In this document: one piece after another, positions 46,327 through 49,021 of the stretch
How the letters are laid out: each line of letters opens with the position of its first letter
Position numbering within the stretch: position 1 is the stretch's first letter
The notes under the pieces: model-generated
Told to the model about the DNA's origin: nothing
Databases searched by the model: none
What the model saw: the letters and a program-made list of their open reading frames with translations, nothing else
From: a virus
IMG/VR virus record: IMGVR_UViG_3300036832_001455
Location: 1 to 49,021 of that record
Length of the DNA stretch: 49,021 nt
Reading direction: 5' to 3' (one strand)
Made by a program: the position numbers and the translations under genes

Positions 46327-46465
46327 GGATACCGCCGATAAGGTACGTAAGGACCCAGAAGAAAAGACCAAGCGCGATGAGGTTCACGCGCGGCCAAGCG
46401 ACGTTAATCGCGGCGATGAAGAAGCATATCGCGGCGAGAATATACAGGATAAAAGAGGCGTTCAT
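46316..46465 (-). CDS. Small two-helix membrane protein (49 aa)
   Basis: MNASFILYILAAICFFIAAI, then NVAWPRVNLIALGLFFWVLT and a YLIGGIHGR end. The ATG shares ATGA with the QueC stop after GGAGGAATCC. Two hydrophobic segments with a short basic turn give a hairpin membrane topology. Similar tiny proteins occur next to recombination genes in other phages, of unknown function. Confidence 0.68.
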   Translation of the reverse strand: MNASFILYILAAICFFIAAINVAWPRVNLIALGLFFWVLTYLIGGIHGR

Positions 46466-47133
46466 GAGAGGATTCCTCCATATTCGGTTGGATCGTTGAT
46501 TCCGGCGAGCGCGAAAGCCTCACGGCGTTCGACACAGGTACCACAACGCCCGCAGTGGAGCGACAAGCCTTTGTAGCACGACCACGTATGGTCCCAAGGC
46601 ACGCCTAGTTCGTTCCCGAGTCGGGCAATGTCCGCCTTCGTTATGTTGGTGTAAGGCGCGTGGATATAAATGTCGCTGTCGTTGCCGGTCGAAAACGTTA
46701 CGCTGAGCATCTCGATAAACCCTTGCCGGCAGTCGGGGTAGATCGGGTGATCTCCAGCATGTGCTGCTATCGCGACGAGTTTCGCGCCGATCGAGACCGC
46801 GAAGCCGTAGGCGATCGAGAGCATGATCGCGTTCCGGTTAGGCACGATCGTCGCTTTCATCGTCGCATCCGTATAATGACCTTCGGGTACGTCAATCGTA
46901 ACGTCAGTAAGCGACGATCTTCCGAGTAGATCGCGCAGTTGTAAGAGCGAGATAGTCTTGTGAAAAATCCCAAGATCCCTCGCAACAGCCCGCGCATAGT
47001 CGAGCTCCTTTCGATGTCGCTGACCGTAATCGAACGAAAGCGTGTGGACTTCGTATGTTCGTGCGAGATCATAGACAAGCGTACACGAGTCCATGCCTCC
47101 CGAATAGATCGCAACTGCTATAGGTTTATTCAT
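46462..47133 (-). CDS. queC: 7-cyano-7-deazaguanine (preQ0) synthase (QueC)
   Basis: 222 aa; start at 47133 (MNKPIAVAIYSGGMDSCTLV), which shares ATGA with the nuclease stop; longer in-frame extensions would lie inside that gene. Adenylates and amidates CDG to preQ0. SGGMDS is the ATP-pyrophosphatase PP loop, and SCYKGLSLHCGRCGTC near the end gives the four zinc cysteines. Together with FolE, QueD and QueE it completes the route to preQ0. No QueF or amidotransferase is seen, so preQ0 is the expected product. Confidence 0.94.
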   Translation of the reverse strand: MNKPIAVAIYSGGMDSCTLVYDLARTYEVHTLSFDYGQRHRKELDYARAVARDLGIFHKTISLLQLRDLLGRSSLTDVTIDVPEGHYTDATMKATIVPNRNAIMLSIAYGFAVSIGAKLVAIAAHAGDHPIYPDCRQGFIEMLSVTFSTGNDSDIYIHAPYTNITKADIARLGNELGVPWDHTWSCYKGLSLHCGRCGTCVERREAFALAGINDPTEYGGILS

Positions 47134-48257
47134 GCGGTCTCCAGTTGTAGTACCTTTTTGTACTCCGCTTCGACGTAATCTTCCTCGCGTTCGTGGAACT
47201 CGCCTTCGTTCGCAACGAACATCCGCTGACAGTAGTCCATATAGTAGCACTGCCGGTTGTAATTCGTACACGACTTCGTATTCATATAGACGGCGGCGAT
47301 ATTTCCTCCATCAGCAGCTGCAAATGCGCGCTCGTAGTCGTTTGCTTGTTCAACGAGCTCGAGAGCAAACCTTTCAAGGTCTTCATTTGAGCGGAAGTAA
47401 GGTTCACGTCCGAAACCAACTGCAAGCTGATCTTTAGCGTTTTTGTACGGCTTCTGGATAACGTTAAGGATGAAACCTTCAGGTTTGACTCCAAGAGTTT
47501 TCCATATGCCGTACATGTAACCCGTAGCTTGGGCATCGAGTAGGTACCTCTTGTAGAAAATTTCCGGCGCTTGCGCGTTCGTTTTGTGCTCGAACAACCA
47601 GACCTTCGTCATCCATTCGACGACGGCGTCCGTTTTGCCCTTGAAATAGTGGGGCATGAAGCATTTTGGTACGGGCGTCGAGCATGTAGGGCAACGCCCC
47701 TCGCTTGGGTACATATCCGAGTGCTCGACGCCCATCGACGAAACATGGTTCAAGACGAGCCCTTGTTCGGTTTGGCATTGTTTCCATGATTCACAAGCAG
47801 GTCGTTTTGCGATTTGCGTAATTGCGGGTGGTTCTTCGCGCGGCGGGGCCGGGGGCGGATAAAGTAACTTATGCGCGAAGTGACAGTGGTGCCAGGAGTT
47901 TGGCATCGGAAGACAGAAGGCGACTTCCGGCCAAAGGACTTGAACGTCTTGACCTTCGTAGTGTTCAGCGAACTTAGCTACCGCTCGCTTCGTCCACTCA
48001 ATGCCATGTTCGATGATTGGTTTTTCTTCGGCTAGGATGACCTGCGTTGCGTACCTATCGCGCATGTCTTTTTCTGCAGCTGCAACGGCTTTTTGTACGT
48101 CCTTCGTCGCGAAAAGGACAGCGGCTCCGACGTGAAATCCGCCGCCGGTAAGGAGTGCGTCGGCCTCACGCCATGACGAGAGACGTAAAGCGTCCCAGTT
48201 GTACGCCTTACGACGACATTCCTGGAACTGACTGATTCGTGACCAGTTGATGATCAT
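47130..48257 (-). CDS. RecB/Cas4-like PD-(D/E)XK nuclease with Fe-S cysteines (375 aa)
   Basis: N-terminal Cys14 (FQECRRKAYNW) and C-terminal SCTNYNRQCYYMDYCQ provide the four cysteines of an Fe-S cluster that staples the nuclease. The active site is GKTDAVVEWM with D210 followed by LFEHKT with E223 and K225. A Cys-rich insert (residues 155-199) may form a second metal site. It should act as a 5'-3' or 3'-5' exonuclease with the Sak4-like annealase. Shares ATGA with the tiny membrane gene and with queC. Confidence 0.85.
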   Translation of the reverse strand: MIINWSRISQFQECRRKAYNWDALRLSSWREADALLTGGGFHVGAAVLFATKDVQKAVAAAEKDMRDRYATQVILAEEKPIIEHGIEWTKRAVAKFAEHYEGQDVQVLWPEVAFCLPMPNSWHHCHFAHKLLYPPPAPPREEPPAITQIAKRPACESWKQCQTEQGLVLNHVSSMGVEHSDMYPSEGRCPTCSTPVPKCFMPHYFKGKTDAVVEWMTKVWLFEHKTNAQAPEIFYKRYLLDAQATGYMYGIWKTLGVKPEGFILNVIQKPYKNAKDQLAVGFGREPYFRSNEDLERFALELVEQANDYERAFAAADGGNIAAVYMNTKSCTNYNRQCYYMDYCQRMFVANEGEFHEREEDYVEAEYKKVLQLETA

Positions 48258-48352
48258 AACGAGCGCCGAATCTTGTCCACGACGATTTTCACGACGTAAC
48301 CAAACACGAAGCCGACGATAACGCTGATGAGATCCATCGTATAGTTGTTCAT
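48254..48352 (-). CDS. Tiny single-pass membrane protein (32 aa)
   Basis: MNNYTMDLISVIVGFVFGYV, then VKIVVDKIRRSL. The ATG overlaps the upstream stop by 4 bases and its own stop overlaps the nuclease ATG by 4 (ATGA on both sides). A single helix with a basic C-terminus; a small membrane protein of unknown role. Confidence 0.66.
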   Translation of the reverse strand: MNNYTMDLISVIVGFVFGYVVKIVVDKIRRSL

Positions 48353-48516
48353 AGGGGATAAATGTGCTGCGCGGGAGGTTCTGATTTGGAAAGAAAGTCG
48401 AGGAACGCTTGGTATTCGATGATTAACGCAGATTGGATAGCGATTTGGATACTATCACGTTCGAGACTGTAGTACAAGCGAAGTTGGTCGAGCCGATCCT
48501 GAATATGCTCTTTCAT
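48349..48516 (-). CDS. Hypothetical helical protein (55 aa)
   Basis: The start at 48516 (MKEHIQDRLDQLRLYYSLER) follows AAGGAG at 11 bases. Helical, with a hydrophobic/aromatic second half (IQSALIIEYQAFLDFLSKSE). It is the first gene of the long leftward right-arm operon, behind a strong promoter. Function unknown. Confidence 0.7.
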   Translation of the reverse strand: MKEHIQDRLDQLRLYYSLERDSIQIAIQSALIIEYQAFLDFLSKSEPPAQHIYPL

Positions 48517-48532
48517 GAACACTATTCTCCTT

Positions 48533-48561
48533 ATTATACAGCATGTGGTGGCGCATATCAA
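48533..48561 (-). promoter_or_regulatory. Sigma70-type promoter of the right-arm operon (leftward)
   Basis: On the minus strand: TTGATA (48556-48561), 17-base spacer, TATAAT (48533-48538), with the AAGGAG ribosome-binding site beginning four bases past the -10 box. No other good promoter was found between here and 35661, so it may drive over 20 genes. Confidence 0.85.
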
Positions 48562-48562
48562 A

Positions 48563-48600
48563 CTAAAGGGGCAATGGACGTTAGTTCGTTACCCCTCTAG
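48563..48600 (-). terminator. Hairpin ending the left-arm transcript
   Basis: CTAAAGGGGCAA (48563-48574) pairs with TTACCCCTCTAG (48589-48600) in a 12-bp stem with two G-U pairs and a 14-base loop, followed on the minus strand by TTTGATA. It sits between the left-arm 3' end and the right-arm promoter and may separate the two leftward units. Confidence 0.6.
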
Positions 48601-48606
48601 TCAGCA

Positions 48607-48720
48607 TCACTTGTTCTTCTTAAACCATGATCGATATCTGGCGCGATCACGATAGATGCCGAGCCCGCTTAGCACGAACAAAGCGATGGTCATAACCCAC
48701 AGCCAGTCTATATGCCGCAT
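48607..48720 (-). CDS. Tiny single-pass membrane protein (37 aa)
   Basis: MRHIDWLWVMTIALFVLSGL, then GIYRDRARYRSWFKKNK. The start lies inside the 3' end of the Tat-signal gene, and the stop is a few bases before the terminator-like hairpin. A clear membrane helix with a strongly basic tail. It is the last gene of the left-arm transcript. Confidence 0.66.
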   Translation of the reverse strand: MRHIDWLWVMTIALFVLSGLGIYRDRARYRSWFKKNK

Positions 48721-49021
48721 AGCATTGTCCTTATCAATACGTTGACAAATCCAATCACGAAAGCGATGATGCGCACCAGAGGGCAGATTTCCACTAGTAC
48801 GCCAGTTAATAGACAGATACCGCTAAGGACTACGAACGCCGCGCTCAGAAAGAACAACGCGTTCTTAATTTCTTGGCAGGTAGTTGTAGTGAAAAAGTTC
48901 CCGTAGATGATGTTGCTGACGGTTTGGAGTGCGTCCCATACTTGGCCTAAGTATGCGTCCAAACCTTCGATGCCGAGTTGGTTGAGTGATCCCTGCATAA
49001 TCCCGGCCAGCTTCAAAGGGG
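48708..49021 (-). CDS. Tat-signal membrane protein, C-terminal part (continues to position 583)
   Basis: Second part of the gene whose beginning is at 583. This segment contains a soluble region (MQGSLNQLGIEGLDAYLGQV) and then about 50 strongly hydrophobic residues (LFFLSAAFVVLSGICLLTGV; IIAFVIGFVNVLIRTMLCGI) that should span the membrane twice or form a hairpin. The reading frame is continuous through the terminal repeat and needs both ends of the contig, which is good evidence for circular permutation or closure. Confidence 0.85.
   Translation of the reverse strand, partial: PLKLAGIMQGSLNQLGIEGLDAYLGQVWDALQTVSNIIYGNFFTTTTCQEIKNALFFLSAAFVVLSGICLLTGVLVEICPLVRIIAFVIGFVNVLIRTMLCGI
48872..49021. 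repeat. Terminal direct repeat, right copy
   Basis: Repeats bases 1-150 with a single substitution (C at 48993 against T at 122). In the minus-strand gene the change converts a CAA codon to CAG, both glutamine (MQGSL), so it is silent. It is either an assembly overlap with one read error or variant, or a true terminal redundancy. Confidence 0.93.

Noticed and set aside
1-49021. CRISPR arrays, insertion sequences or integrase attachment sites
   Set aside because: No regularly spaced repeats, no transposase and no integrase-like gene were found. The only long repeat is at the contig ends.

Overview
The window is one whole tailed-phage genome of about 48.9 kb, written as a circular or terminally repeated contig: bases 1-150 recur at 48872-49021 with one mismatch, and one gene runs across the junction. 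There is a complete virion set (terminase, portal, HK97-fold capsid, short-tail adaptor and nozzle, very large ejection proteins), which points to a podovirus-like particle. No integrase, repressor, phage RNA polymerase, tRNA or CRISPR was found, so a lytic phage that uses the host sigma70 polymerase is the simplest reading. Host is inferred only: many virion proteins carry Sec signal peptides ending in AQS or GQS, one protein carries a twin-arginine signal, and one tail protein has ASH / choice-of-anchor-D-like repeats. This mixture is familiar from Acidobacteriota, but it is not proof.

Layout. (1) Left arm, about 573-8782, minus strand: some 25 small genes of 39-222 codons, mostly unrecognised, several with zinc ribbons, helix-turn-helix or AT-hook-like features. 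They are driven by a family of near-consensus promoters with 17-bp spacers, and many share the start context AGGAGACCA. A 476-bp AT-rich, repeat-rich gap (4766-5241) is the best origin or control-region candidate. The arm continues through the junction into a Tat-signal membrane protein and a 37-aa membrane protein, ending at a hairpin (48563-48600). (2) Plus strand, 9031-35677: packaging, head, a block of signal-peptide fibre-like proteins including a tandem triplicate family, tail, ejection proteins with a muramidase-like domain and two HExxH motifs, then an ATP-grasp (PurD-like) enzyme. (3) Right arm, 48516 down to 35661, minus strand: one long, tightly overlapped operon from a promoter at 48533-48561. 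It carries a Cas4/RecB-like nuclease, QueC, a Sak4-like ATPase with permuted motif order, a DUF669-like protein, QueD, QueE, a dATP/dGTP-diphosphohydrolase-like enzyme, FolE, a UDG-DNA polymerase I fusion, a DUF3987-type helicase, a DpdA-like transglycosylase, a GroES-like co-chaperonin and a secreted coiled-coil protein.

How the genes work together. FolE, QueD, QueE and QueC convert GTP to preQ0. The DpdA-like transglycosylase would then exchange guanine in phage DNA for a 7-deazaguanine, protecting it from restriction. Neither QueF nor an amidotransferase is visible, so preQ0 itself is the predicted base. The most unusual items are the circularly permuted Sak4-like ATPase, the QueD reading frame that ends in the bacterial SSB tip DDDIPF and overlaps a lysine-rich mini-gene with an A-AAA-AAG slip site, and the block of exported proteins inside the virion operon.
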